From an uncultured Methylococcaceae bacterium (GTDB taxonomy: Bacteria > Pseudomonadota > Gammaproteobacteria > Methylococcales > Methylomonadaceae), in NCBI GenBank assembly GCA_903927955.1, contig CAIYOW010000019.1, positions 1 to 51,222 of the forward strand: a stretch of 51,222 nucleotides of DNA, written 5' to 3'. Position numbers and translations under genes: made by a program. Below, piece by piece: positions 1-7,483 of this stretch (its first letter is position 1; the number at the start of each line of letters is the position of its first letter). The notes beneath the pieces were generated by a model. The model did no database searches and had not been told where the DNA came from. It saw nothing but the letters and a program-made list of their open reading frames with translations.

Positions 1-541
1 ACTCGTAGGCATCGCCAAACAGGTCGATGTGATTGCCTTCAAAATCGCCAAAATCCAGCCCGGCCACGCCTTTGAGTACGGCAGCCAGACGTGTGTTTTT
101 GTCGGCGACGGTGTTGCCGAGGCGGTTGCTGGTGGTATCAAAATCGGCAAACAAACCTTTAATATCGCGCTCGGATGGGTAGCCGTTGGCGGAGCTTTCG
201 ATGGCGGCAAAGATGGCGGCCAGGTCCGTATTCAAGCTATCGTTGGTATTGGCGTTTGCTACGATATTGGCGAACAACTGGCTGGAGTAGATGAAGTAGC
301 CCTTGGTTTTGATGGCATCGTCTTTGATGTCCGGGGTGATGACACTGTCGGGAAGCTTTGCATAGTTGATGCTGTCGTCACCGCCTTCTATGTAGCTGGC
401 AAAGTTTTCACTGATAAAGCGATAAAACAGGGTGCCGAGCACATACTGCTTGAAATCCCAGCCATCGACTGCGCCTCGCACCTCATTGGCGATTTGCCAG
501 ATTTGGCGTTGCAGTGCGGCGCGTTGTTGGGTGCTTGTCAT
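1..541 (-). CDS. hsdM: Type I restriction-modification methyltransferase subunit HsdM, N-terminal part (cut by window edge)
   Basis: Reading leftward from an ATG at 541, an open frame of 180 codons runs off the left edge. It starts MTSTQQRAALQRQIWQIANE and continues with VDGWDFKQYVLGTLFYRFIS and later LFGDAYE, which is the N-terminal helical domain of HsdM and the lead-in to the SAM-binding methyltransferase domain. This form resembles the EcoR124/EcoprrI (type IC) family. HsdM methylates adenine in the type I target and forms the M2S core with HsdS. AGGAA lies 7 bases before the ATG. The rest of the gene and any hsdS/hsdR lie outside the window, so intactness cannot be judged. Family assignment is firm; the subtype is from memory of the sequences. 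Confidence 0.88.
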   Translation of the reverse strand, partial: MTSTQQRAALQRQIWQIANEVRGAVDGWDFKQYVLGTLFYRFISENFASYIEGGDDSINYAKLPDSVITPDIKDDAIKTKGYFIYSSQLFANIVANANTNDSLNTDLAAIFAAIESSANGYPSERDIKGLFADFDTTSNRLGNTVADKNTRLAAVLKGVAGLDFGDFEGNHIDLFGDAYE

Positions 542-667
542 TCTGGAGTTCCTGTTTAAATACGTTTTGAATTGTCATCAGCTCAAAAGCAACTTGGCAT
601 TTTAACGAGCAAAGGCACTCTAATGGCATGTTGCAAGCATAGTGGCCTAATACCTTGTTATATTCCG

Positions 668-778
668 CTAATAAGACGGCTCCATATTGCCGTGCAATTT
701 GTCGGCAGCTTTGAATAGATCAGCTTCGAAACCGAGGTTGCCACCATTGCCGTTGCTGCTGGTTACATTTTGCGCCAT
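668..778 (-). pseudogene. Relic of a second hsdM (first 36 codons only)
   Basis: Reading leftward from an ATG at 778 gives 36 residues and then TAG. The peptide contains NLGFEADLFKAADKLHGNME, the conserved opening of another HsdM family (usual form: GNLGFEA.L..AADKLRGN.EPS.YKHV). The frame stops exactly where the conserved SDYKHV stretch should begin, and no further methyltransferase sequence is seen downstream. This is therefore a 5' remnant left by deletion, not a small gene. Its sequence is unlike the hsdM starts at 541 and 1648, so it is not a local duplication of either. Confidence 0.75.
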
Positions 779-816
779 GTGTTGGTTTTAATATTTTTAT
801 TAAGCTATAAGCAACC

Positions 817-989
817 CATTATGAGACATGCTCTGTTCGTTAGCGCATTGTATCACTCTGCTTATCCGCAACCTTCTGATTTGGCTAATTCAGATACAGG
901 CCGGTTATGGGGCGGTAGCACGTAGGTTGGGGTGTACCCAAGGGCATAAAAGGAACGAACCCCAACAAAATCAAACGCATTATGAGACA
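817..989. repeat. Segment bounded by 12-bp direct repeats and holding a hairpin
   Basis: The 12-mer CATTATGAGACA occurs at 817-828 and again at 978-989. Between them is a perfect 8-bp inverted repeat, GTTGGGGT (926-933) and ACCCCAAC (959-966), with a 25-base loop. GTAGGTTGGGGT-type hairpins of this kind are common interspersed repeats in proteobacterial genomes. The flanking direct repeat could be a footprint of insertion or recombination. No protein gene is convincing in this segment. Confidence 0.5.
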
Positions 990-1022
990 ATTGCCCCGTT
1001 TTACTTAAATACGGAAAAACAA

Positions 1023-1220
1023 ATGAACACACGGGATGTTTCCGAGGCCAAAGACCCTGAGCTGCGTGGCTCAATGGCTGCCTTGCAAAGGGCGGCTCTA
1101 ATGGCCTGCCAAATTGGCATACAAACCAACACATCTCTGGTGATTGTGGAAGACGGTAAAGTGGCGCTCATTTCGGCAGACGAATTGCGCCAAATCGCTG
1201 CCCAAAAAAAGGGTGCATGA
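1023..1220 (+). CDS. Small conserved hypothetical protein, antitoxin-like
   Basis: A 65-residue protein starting MNTRDVSEAKDPELRGSMAA and ending near ISADELRQIAAQKKGA. The frame is open further upstream to 828, but that extension lies across the repeat at 817-989 and has no protein character, so the internal ATG at 1023 is preferred. GGAAAAAC before it is only a weak ribosome site. The pattern (short, charged, a central VIVEDGKVALISADELR strand-helix unit) recurs in small proteobacterial genes that sit in toxin-antitoxin or island settings. Function is not known. Its stop codon overlaps the ATG of the next tiny frame (ATGA at 1217-1220), suggesting coupled translation. Confidence 0.55.
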   Translation: MNTRDVSEAKDPELRGSMAALQRAALMACQIGIQTNTSLVIVEDGKVALISADELRQIAAQKKGA

Positions 1221-1336
1221 CCACAATAAACAGGTGGCAAGGTTGCCCCGTATTGCGCTACGCTAATACAGGCTATATTTCTGCGCTGATTGCCAATCGC
1301 GATCATTTGACAATAACAGGTGAGCTATGCAACTAA
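1217..1336 (+). CDS. Possible 39-residue peptide coupled to the preceding gene
   Basis: An ATG at 1217 overlaps the TGA of the upstream gene by the classic ATGA arrangement, and the frame runs 39 codons to a TAA that lies just inside the next gene (1327). The peptide begins MTTINRWQGCPVLRYANTGY. I do not recognise it. It could be the remnant of a longer toxin-type gene, a real small protein of a coupled pair, or chance. Evidence is only the overlap and position between two antitoxin-like genes. Confidence 0.25.
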   Translation: MTTINRWQGCPVLRYANTGYISALIANRDHLTITGELCN

Positions 1337-1557
1337 GCATCAATGTGCCCGATACCTTGCCCAAGGCAAGGGTGGCACAACGCATCAGGGAACTGGAACA
1401 AAGCTTGCGAGATGAAGCGAGCTTTATGGCTTCTGTGTTGCCGGTCAAACAGGCCAAACAAGAGAAACTGGCTGTATTGATCAGAATTGCACAAGAATGC
1501 GCCGCATTGCCTACGCTGGATAACCGTTCAGCCGACGAAATACTGGGATACAGTTGA
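1327..1557 (+). CDS. Antitoxin-like small protein without a visible toxin partner
   Basis: 76 residues starting MQLSINVPDTLPKARVAQRI. The N-terminus has the strand followed by long amphipathic helix usual in ribbon-helix-helix or AbrB-like antitoxins. The C-terminus LDNRSADEILGYS matches the (D/N)RSADEILGYD tail of VapB-type antitoxins that neutralise PIN-domain toxins. A GGTGAG ribosome site lies a few bases upstream. The ORF starts just before the end of the 39-residue frame at 1217-1336. No PIN toxin follows: the next gene is a truncated hsdM 90 bases on. It is probably an orphan or remnant of a VapBC-like pair. The motif resemblance is clear; the family name is inference. Confidence 0.55.
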   Translation: MQLSINVPDTLPKARVAQRIRELEQSLRDEASFMASVLPVKQAKQEKLAVLIRIAQECAALPTLDNRSADEILGYS

Positions 1558-1647
1558 CAGCATCAAAGCCATCAGCAGGAAAGCGATGAACCTAAGAACC
1601 AGGCAAGCCAACCACACCCAACCCCCGACACTGCATAACCCCAAACC

Positions 1648-2259
1648 ATGACCCAACACGAACTCAACAAACTAGGCAGCACCCTGTGGGACATTGCCGA
1701 CCAGCTACGCGGTGCGATGAATGCCGATGATTTCCGCGATTATATGTTGTCGTTCTTGTTTTTGCGTTACCTGTCGGACAATTACGAGGCTGCCGCGCAC
1801 AAGGAGCTGGGCGGCGATTACCCGAAACGGGCAGGTGACGAAAAATGCGCGCCGCTGGCGCTGTGGTATGCGGCTAACGCTACCGATGTGGCGCAATTTG
1901 AAACGCAAATGCGCCGTAAAGTGCATTATGTGATTGAACCCCAGCATCTGTGGGGCAGCATTGCCGAGCTGGCAAGAACGCAAAACAATGAACTGCTGCA
2001 CACCTTGGAAAAAGCCTTTAACTACATCGCAAACCAAAGTTTTGACAGCACTTTTCAAGGTCTGTTTTCGGAAATTAACCTTAATTCCGAAAAGCTTGGC
2101 AAAAATTACCAGGAACGCAACGCCAAGCTGTGCACCATTATCAGCAAAATCGCCGCCGGTGTTGCCCAGTTTTCCACCGATAACGATATGTTGGGCGATG
2201 CCTATGAATATCTGATAGGTCAGTTTGCCGCCGGTTCGGGCAAAGCTGTTGCGGGTTAA
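1648..2259 (+). pseudogene. Truncated hsdM (third type I methyltransferase 5' end)
   Basis: 203 codons that are good HsdM sequence until the end: MTQHELNKLGSTLWDIADQL, DDFRDYMLSFLFLRYLSDNY, the helical N-domain, and DAYEYLIGQFAAGSGK. Full HsdM proteins continue from this point into the FYTP(Q/R) segment and the SAM-binding and NPPF motifs (about 500 residues in all). Here GSGK is followed by AVAG and a stop, so the entire catalytic domain is missing. A MITE-like element begins 22 bases after the stop and may mark the break. It belongs to a different HsdM family from the two hsdM starts to its left. It cannot methylate DNA. A dominant-negative or HsdS-binding role for the N-domain is conceivable but there is no evidence for it. 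Confidence 0.85.
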
Positions 2260-2281
2260 CCGCCCGCACAGGCAGCTTAGA

Positions 2282-2369
2282 AACTGATGTTACGCAGCAC
2301 GTTGGCTGAGCGTTGCCGAAGCCACGGTTACGCTCCTACCAGCAGATGGCTGTTTGCATAACATCAGTT
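2282..2369. repeat. MITE/REP-like element with terminal inverted repeats
   Basis: AACTGATGTTA at 2282-2292 is the exact reverse complement of TAACATCAGTT at 2359-2369; one mismatch further in, the match goes on for GCA. The 88-bp unit has no coding capacity and contains further GC-rich inverted segments (GCCGAAGCCACGGTTACGCTC). It sits between the broken hsdM end and the convergent peptidase gene. This is the structure of a small non-autonomous mobile element or palindromic intergenic repeat. Confidence 0.6.
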
Positions 2370-2396
2370 AGAAAATAAAAAACCGCCGTTAATGGA

Positions 2397-2900
2397 CTAA
2401 AGCGTGATCAAACCGTCATCAAGGCAGGTCAAATAAAGGCGAAAATCAAATTCCAGCTGATGATAGCCAGGCTGCATATATTCGCACAACTTATAAAAAG
2501 CCTTGTTATGGTCTTTTTCTCGCAAATGAGCCAGTTCGTGTACGACTATCATGCTGAGAAAGGCCGCCGGGGCTTGTTTAAATACCGAGCCGATGCGTAT
2601 TTCATGCTTGGCCTTCAACTTGCTGCCCTGTACGCGCGAGACAAAGGAATGCAGTCCTAATGCCTGATGCACGGTGTCTATCTTGTCATCAAAAACCACT
2701 TTACTGAGCGGGCTGGATTGCCGTAAATAGCGGTTTTTTAAGTCTGTGGTATAGGCATACAAGGCTTTATCGGTGCGGATATCATGGGGGTTGGGGTATT
2801 TTTTTTGCAAAATACCCGCCAATCGCCCGTCATCAATCAGTTGCCTTACCGATTCAGTGACTTGCCCCGAATAGCCCGCCAAATATTTTAAGTCTGCCAT
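2397..2900 (-). CDS. YgjP-like metallopeptidase domain protein
   Basis: 167 residues with a zinc-protease signature near residue 122: HELAHLREKDHNKAFYKLC, i.e. HExxH followed by a third His ten residues later. The tail has MQPGYHQLEFDFRLYL. This is the arrangement of the YgjP/DUF45 (M48-related) family, whose members are cytoplasmic, lack a signal peptide, and are often found beside type I R-M genes. E. coli YgjP was linked to modest peptidase activity; the physiological substrate is unknown. The first ~60 residues are a helical extension. The gene is convergent with the hsdM fragment and lies 22 bases downstream of lysS on the same strand, so it may be read through from lysS. Confidence 0.75.
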   Translation of the reverse strand: MADLKYLAGYSGQVTESVRQLIDDGRLAGILQKKYPNPHDIRTDKALYAYTTDLKNRYLRQSSPLSKVVFDDKIDTVHQALGLHSFVSRVQGSKLKAKHEIRIGSVFKQAPAAFLSMIVVHELAHLREKDHNKAFYKLCEYMQPGYHQLEFDFRLYLTCLDDGLITL

Positions 2901-2921
2901 AACCCGCCCAATAAGGCCGAT

Positions 2922-4418
2922 TTAGTGCTTGGGGCGCATGTGCGGGAACAGCAGCACGTCACGGATAGAAGGGGCATCGGTGAACAGCATGACTAAGCGG
3001 TCAATGCCGATACCTTCTCCAGCGGTAGGTGGCATTCCGTGTTCCAGTGCGGTGATATAGTCCGCATCAAAGTGCATGGCCTCGTCATCACCGGCTTCTT
3101 TATCTTCCACTTGCTTTTGGAAACGCGCGGCTTGGTCTTCGGCATCGTTCAATTCGGTGAAGCCGTTGGCAATTTCCCGTCCGCCGACAAAGAATTCAAA
3201 ACGGTCAGTGACATGGGGATCGTGGTCATTGCGCCGTGCCAACGGGGACACTTCCACCGGATAGGCGGTGATGAAGGTCGGTTGCATCAAGCGGCTTTCC
3301 ACCGTTTTTTCAAAAATTTCTATTTGTATTTTGCCTAGGCCGTAGCCGCCTTTTACCGGTATCCGTAAGGTTTCCGCCACTGCCGCCGCCGCTTCGCGGG
3401 TAGCTAAGCTGTCGGCAGTCAAGTCAGGGTTAAAATGCAGGATGGATTGCACCACGGTCATGCGTTGGAAGGGCTTGCCAAAATCGTAGTCTTCACCTTG
3501 ATAGTGGATGGCGGTATGCCCGACCACTTCTGTGGCAATGCCGCGCAACATGGCTTCTGTCAAGTCCATCAGGTCGTGGTATTCGGCATAGGCTTGGTAA
3601 AACTCCAGCATAGTGAATTCAGGATTATGGCGGGTTGACAAGCCTTCGTTGCGGAAGTTGCGGTTGATTTCAAACACGCGCTCAAAGCCCCCCACTACCA
3701 AGCGTTTTAGGTATAGCTCAGGAGCGATACGCAAAAACATATCCATATCTAAGGCGTTGTGGTGGGTGGTGAACGGACGCGCGGTTGCACCGCCCGGTAT
3801 GACTTGCATCATCGGGGTTTCCACTTCCAAAAATTGCCGTTCGGTCAGAAACTGGCGGATGTAGGCGACAATTTTTGAGCGGATAAAGAAGGTGTTGCGT
3901 GATTCTTCGCTCATAATCAAATCCAGATAGCGCTGGCGGTATTTGATTTCTTGGTCGGCAATCCCGTGGAATTTTTCCGGCAACGGGCGCAAGGCTTTGG
4001 TCAATAAGCGGATGCTATCAACTTTTACGCTCAGCTCATCGGTCTGGGTTTTAAACAATACCCCCTCGGCACCAATAATGTCGCCAATATCCCATTTTTT
4101 AAACTGCTCGTTGTAGATGCCTTCTGGTAGGGCATCGCGGGTAACATACAATTGGATTTTGCCAGACATGTCTTGGATGTGGCAAAAGCTGGCCTTGCCC
4201 ATGACGCGGCGGGTCATGATGCGCCCAGCCAGCTTGACGCGGAAAGGCTCTGCTTCCAGCTCTTCTTTGGTTTTTTCAGCGTATTCGGCAAGCAATTCCC
4301 CCGCCACGACATTACGGCGGAAATCGGTAGGGAAGGCAATGCTTTGTTCGCGCAATTCGTTAAGTTTGCTACGGCGCTGGCGGATTTGTTCTTGTTCGTC
4401 TAGGTGTTGTTCGGACAT
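2922..4418 (-). CDS. lysS: Lysyl-tRNA synthetase, class II
   Basis: 498 residues, the usual size for LysS. The N-terminal OB-fold anticodon-binding domain (about 60-150) is followed by the class II catalytic core. Motif 1 is in [20 protein letters not shown], motif 2 in [20 protein letters not shown] with its ATP-binding Arg, and motif 3 in [13 protein letters not shown] near the C-terminus. It charges tRNA-Lys in the cytoplasm. In gammaproteobacteria lysS normally follows prfB directly on the same strand; here about 1.9 kb of AT-rich foreign-looking genes separates prfB (6297) from lysS. The 106 bases upstream of the ATG are AT-rich and probably hold a promoter of its own. Confidence 0.97.
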   Translation of the reverse strand: MSEQHLDEQEQIRQRRSKLNELREQSIAFPTDFRRNVVAGELLAEYAEKTKEELEAEPFRVKLAGRIMTRRVMGKASFCHIQDMSGKIQLYVTRDALPEGIYNEQFKKWDIGDIIGAEGVLFKTQTDELSVKVDSIRLLTKALRPLPEKFHGIADQEIKYRQRYLDLIMSEESRNTFFIRSKIVAYIRQFLTERQFLEVETPMMQVIPGGATARPFTTHHNALDMDMFLRIAPELYLKRLVVGGFERVFEINRNFRNEGLSTRHNPEFTMLEFYQAYAEYHDLMDLTEAMLRGIATEVVGHTAIHYQGEDYDFGKPFQRMTVVQSILHFNPDLTADSLATREAAAAVAETLRIPVKGGYGLGKIQIEIFEKTVESRLMQPTFITAYPVEVSPLARRNDHDPHVTDRFEFFVGGREIANGFTELNDAEDQAARFQKQVEDKEAGDDEAMHFDADYITALEHGMPPTAGEGIGIDRLVMLFTDAPSIRDVLLFPHMRPKH

Positions 4419-4524
4419 GAGAATAATTTTAAAAATAGTTAATTAGATTTGATGAATAACTTATCAGCACAGACTGCTTGTCTCACCAAAAGTTTATAAA
4501 GACCCACAATATAATAAAATGTGT

Positions 4525-5121
4525 TTATTTTCCATCATCAATTGAATTTATATATTCAGCAATAATGTCGCCATGACAAGCAGCAGGTTTACAATGGCAC
4601 CCCAGCTTTTTACCTTTTAACAATAAAAGTTTTTGCTTATCACCTTTTAAAAAACCACGTTCAAAATCGTATTTATATTTTCTAATGACCTCATCCCTGT
4701 CACCATCCTTTCCAATTGCGTAAGGATTCCCCCAATCAGAACCTCTGCCAATGTAAACATCATATTTTTCCTTTTTATCAACGTTTACAACTTTTGTAAC
4801 TTTGGCTTCTATTAATCGAGTCGGAACATTTTTAACAGAAAGTCTAGTAATAATATTTGAAAAGCTTTCATTGTCATTAAATATGATGGCATAATTAACG
4901 ACTTCGGTAATCAGTTGATCATCAAACAAAGTTATTGAATTTTTAACACGCTCATCAGAAGCTAATATTTTTTCGATAAAACCTAGGTAATCTTCGGGGT
5001 AAGCTAAAGAAAAGCTTTTAAGGTTAGCAAGAATCTTGGTTATTTTTCTTTCAAACTTTTGATAGCAAGAAAAATTATGTGGATATGCTATAAAAACAGT
5101 GGGGTTTTCTTGAATGCTCAT
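4525..5121 (-). CDS. DUF4326 protein with SLOG-like N-terminal half
   Basis: 198 residues in two parts. Residues ~1-105 look like a small Rossmann unit (VFIAYPHNFSCYQKF near the start; YAIIFND and later VPTRLIE near its end), a pattern reminiscent of SLOG/DUF2493 nucleotide-binding folds; this is inference. Residues ~106-190 are DUF4326: VVNVDKKEKYDVYIGRGSDW, GNPYAIG, and the terminal LGCHCKPAACHGDIIAEYI. DUF4326 has no established activity; its Cys/His motif suggests metal binding or thiol chemistry. The start overlaps the stop of the DUF488 gene (ATGA, 5118-5121), so the two are translationally coupled. Base composition is much more AT-rich than the flanking lysS and prfB. Last gene of a three-gene cassette. 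Confidence 0.75.
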   Translation of the reverse strand: MSIQENPTVFIAYPHNFSCYQKFERKITKILANLKSFSLAYPEDYLGFIEKILASDERVKNSITLFDDQLITEVVNYAIIFNDNESFSNIITRLSVKNVPTRLIEAKVTKVVNVDKKEKYDVYIGRGSDWGNPYAIGKDGDRDEVIRKYKYDFERGFLKGDKQKLLLLKGKKLGCHCKPAACHGDIIAEYINSIDDGK

Positions 5122-5558
5122 GACAAATGGACAATATTGATGTTTTCATCCCAATGTAGGCTAAGGTATTCGGCGATCAACCGTCTGTGGCATTGATGTG
5201 GCAAATGTTCGCTACATAACAAACAGCCCTTGTCAAGCAAAGACTTATCAATAGTACGTTCAATATTGCGTTGCGCCATTAAATTTGTAAATTTATCGGC
5301 ATAACTTTCCCAAGTTATATATTTTTTTTTATAAGCATCCAGCATGGTTTTAGTTGGTGTTAAATCAGGTGTATGGACATAATCTGTTTGGCACAATTCT
5401 TTTAGAAAAAAAGCTAGGTCATTTTTTTTGGCAAAACCAGATAATTGCGATGTGACGTTTAGTCGTGTATCAATTATGCGCTTAACTTTATTTTCCCTGA
5501 TTAATAAAAAAAACTGCTCAGCTGATTTTTGGGTGAATCCTATGGTAAATGTTTTCAT
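5118..5558 (-). CDS. DUF488 family protein
   Basis: 146 residues. The N-terminus TFTIGFTQKSAEQFFLLIRE followed by RIIDTRLNVTSQLSGFAKK is the DUF488 pattern (TIG-H/F..., VDVR...S...GF.K). The C-terminus has LLCSEHLPHQCHRRLIAEYL, the conserved Cys/His box of the family. DUF488 proteins are cytoplasmic, of unknown biochemical function, and widespread in mobile and defence-type settings. The ATG shares one base with the TAA of the upstream dual-OB frame (TAATG, 5558-5560), and its own stop overlaps the next ATG, so all three genes are tightly coupled. It is AT-rich like its neighbours. The terminal motif is strikingly similar to that of the adjacent DUF4326 protein. Confidence 0.8.
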   Translation of the reverse strand: MKTFTIGFTQKSAEQFFLLIRENKVKRIIDTRLNVTSQLSGFAKKNDLAFFLKELCQTDYVHTPDLTPTKTMLDAYKKKYITWESYADKFTNLMAQRNIERTIDKSLLDKGCLLCSEHLPHQCHRRLIAEYLSLHWDENINIVHLS

Positions 5559-6264
5559 TAAAAATACTTTCTAGCACCTCTAAAATAATCTGGAAAACTA
5601 TATATTCCATTAACCTGTATCCAAAAACCTTTTTTACCTTCTTGGTTTGTATGCAACCGTCCTAGACCAATTCTGAGAAACACTTCTTCCTGTTGCTGAA
5701 GAACCGTGTTAATTTCGTTATAACTGGATGTTTCTTGGAAATTATTTTTAGCGTAATGGTAAAATCCATAATCGGTAATTGCTAAAAAACGATATTCTTT
5801 TAAAGAATTATCAGAAAAATTAATCTTTATTTTTGTTTTATCAAATGCATCCGCACAACTTTTATTCGCGATGGATGCACAGAAATAGTAATTATAGATT
5901 TTGTAACATTAGATTCTGGTGAAATATGTTTTTGAAACCTAGACAATGATACATCGAATCCCTTCTCGATACTTTTTGTGCATGAGTTTGATAATACACT
6001 TCTGAAATCATCATCTGAACATGGCCCATGAAACATCAAGTTTTCATGAATCATGTCTTCAGTATGTGGAATCTGCATACCAGGACTTGATTTGAACCTA
6101 CCTGAAAGCACTGCACCTGGTAAAATATTTGACTTTTTACAATCAGCAATCGTTAAATAAGGCAGAGGCCGAATGCATTCTCCGTTTTCAATGTCTATGC
6201 CAGCTATGCATACAAATTTTTCGTTAGAAAATCTGGTTAAATCAGTGATAATTATTTTTCTCAT
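5558..6264 (-). pseudogene. Dual OB-domain protein, interrupted by a one-base frameshift
   Basis: The first frame starts MRKIIITDLTRFSNEKFVCI (ATG 6264; an ATG at 6282 is six codons earlier) and includes IENGECIRPLP, typical of the dual-OB (nucleic-acid-binding) family. It ends at a stop at 5827 after an out-of-frame tail. From about 5848-5853 a second frame continues in perfect register: DAFDKTKIKINFSDN, then YRFLAITDYGFYHYAKNN and RIGLGRLH, ending at TAA 5558-5560. Adding one G to CGGATG (5848-5853 on the complement) restores a single protein of about 235 residues. It is either a genuine mutation or a sequencing error. The gene starts only about 30 bases after prfB and overlaps the DUF488 start, so it heads a coupled three-gene cassette. 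Confidence 0.78.
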
Positions 6265-6296
6265 TGAGAAATCTTGATGCATTATTTATCTGGTTA

Positions 6297-7395
6297 TTAC
6301 AACCCACTCTTCAAGCTTGCCTCAATAAACTGATCCAAATCACCGTCCAGCACTGCTTGGGTGTTGCCTGTTTCCACGCTGGTACGCAAGTCTTTAATGC
6401 GTGACTGATCCAACACATAGGAACGGATTTGGCTGCCCCAGCCAATATCGGATTTACTGTCTTCCAAGGCTTGTTGGGTTTCGCTACGTTTACGCATTTC
6501 CAGCTCGTACAATTTGGCTTTCAATTGCTTCATCGCGGTGTCTTTGTTCTTATGCTGGGAGCGGTCGCTTTGGCATTGCACCACAGAGTTGGTGGGGATG
6601 TGGGTGATACGCACTGCCGATTCTGTCCGGTTAACGTGCTGCCCGCCCGCGCCGCTGGCACGGTAAACATCGATACGCAAGTCGGCGGGATTAATGTCAA
6701 TGTCGATATCGTCATCAATTTCCGGTGACACAAACACCGAAGCAAACGAGGTATGGCGGCGGTTGCCGGAATCGAACGGTGATTTTCGCACTAAGCGGTG
6801 CACGCCGGTTTCTGTGCGTAGCCAGCCAAACGCGTATTCACCTTCAAAACGGATGGTGGCGGACTTGATGCCCGCCACGTCGCCCGGTGATTCTTCAATC
6901 AGTTCGGTTTTAAAGCCCCGGCTTTCACCCCAACGCAAATACATGCGTTCAATAATGGAAGCCCAATCTTGCGCTTCGGTGCCGCCGGAGCCGGATTGGA
7001 TGTCCAAAAAGGCGTTACAGGCATCCATTTCACCGGAGAACATGCGCCTAAATTCCAAATCGGCGACTTTTTTCTCAAAATAGTCCAGATCATCAATGAC
7101 GGTGTTAACGGTGTCTTCATCATCTTCTTCGACGGCCATCATCAGCAACTCTTCGGCATCGGTCAGGCCGCGATCTAGTTCGGTGATGGTATTGACCACC
7201 GCTTCCAGTTGCCCGCGTTCTTTGCCTAATGCTTGCGCTTGTTCAGGGTTATCCCAGATTTTGGGGTTTTCCAGTTCGCGTAAGACCTCGGTTAGGCGTT
7301 CGCTTTTATTGTCGAAGTCAAAGATACCCCCTAAGCCCGTGGCCACGGCTTTTAAGGTCGGCGATTTTGTTTTTTATAGGGTTGATTTCTTGCAT
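6297..7395 (-). CDS. prfB: Peptide chain release factor 2, with programmed +1 frameshift
   Basis: The gene starts at ATG 7395 ([20 protein letters not shown]) and after 25 codons reaches the classic autoregulatory site AGGGGGTATCTTTGAC: a Shine-Dalgarno-like AGGGGG, then CTT TGA C (stop 7320-7318). Slipping one base gives DFDNKSERL and continues to the stop at 6297, a total of 365 residues, identical in length to E. coli RF2. The SPF stop-codon recognition motif ([10 protein letters not shown]) and the GGQ peptidyl-hydrolysis motif ([14 protein letters not shown]) are both present. RF2 releases peptides at UGA and UAA, and low RF2 raises frameshifting and its own synthesis. The next genes downstream are the AT-rich cassette rather than lysS. 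Confidence 0.97.
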
Positions 7396-7483
7396 GGTAT
7401 TCAGGGTTTGACAGTTTGGCGGTGGATGCCAAAAGTGCTTATTATAAACGATAAGTTTAAATGGCTTGGTATGATGGCTGCAA

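Noticed and set aside
29-559. 176-codon open frame on the plus strand at the left edge
   Set aside because: It is the complement of the HsdM N-terminal sequence, which has real protein motifs and a ribosome site; the plus-strand translation has none.
828-1022. Upstream extension of the 65-residue gene to an ATG at 828
   Set aside because: It crosses the direct-repeat/hairpin segment and its translation is low-quality; the internal ATG at 1023 begins the conserved-looking part.
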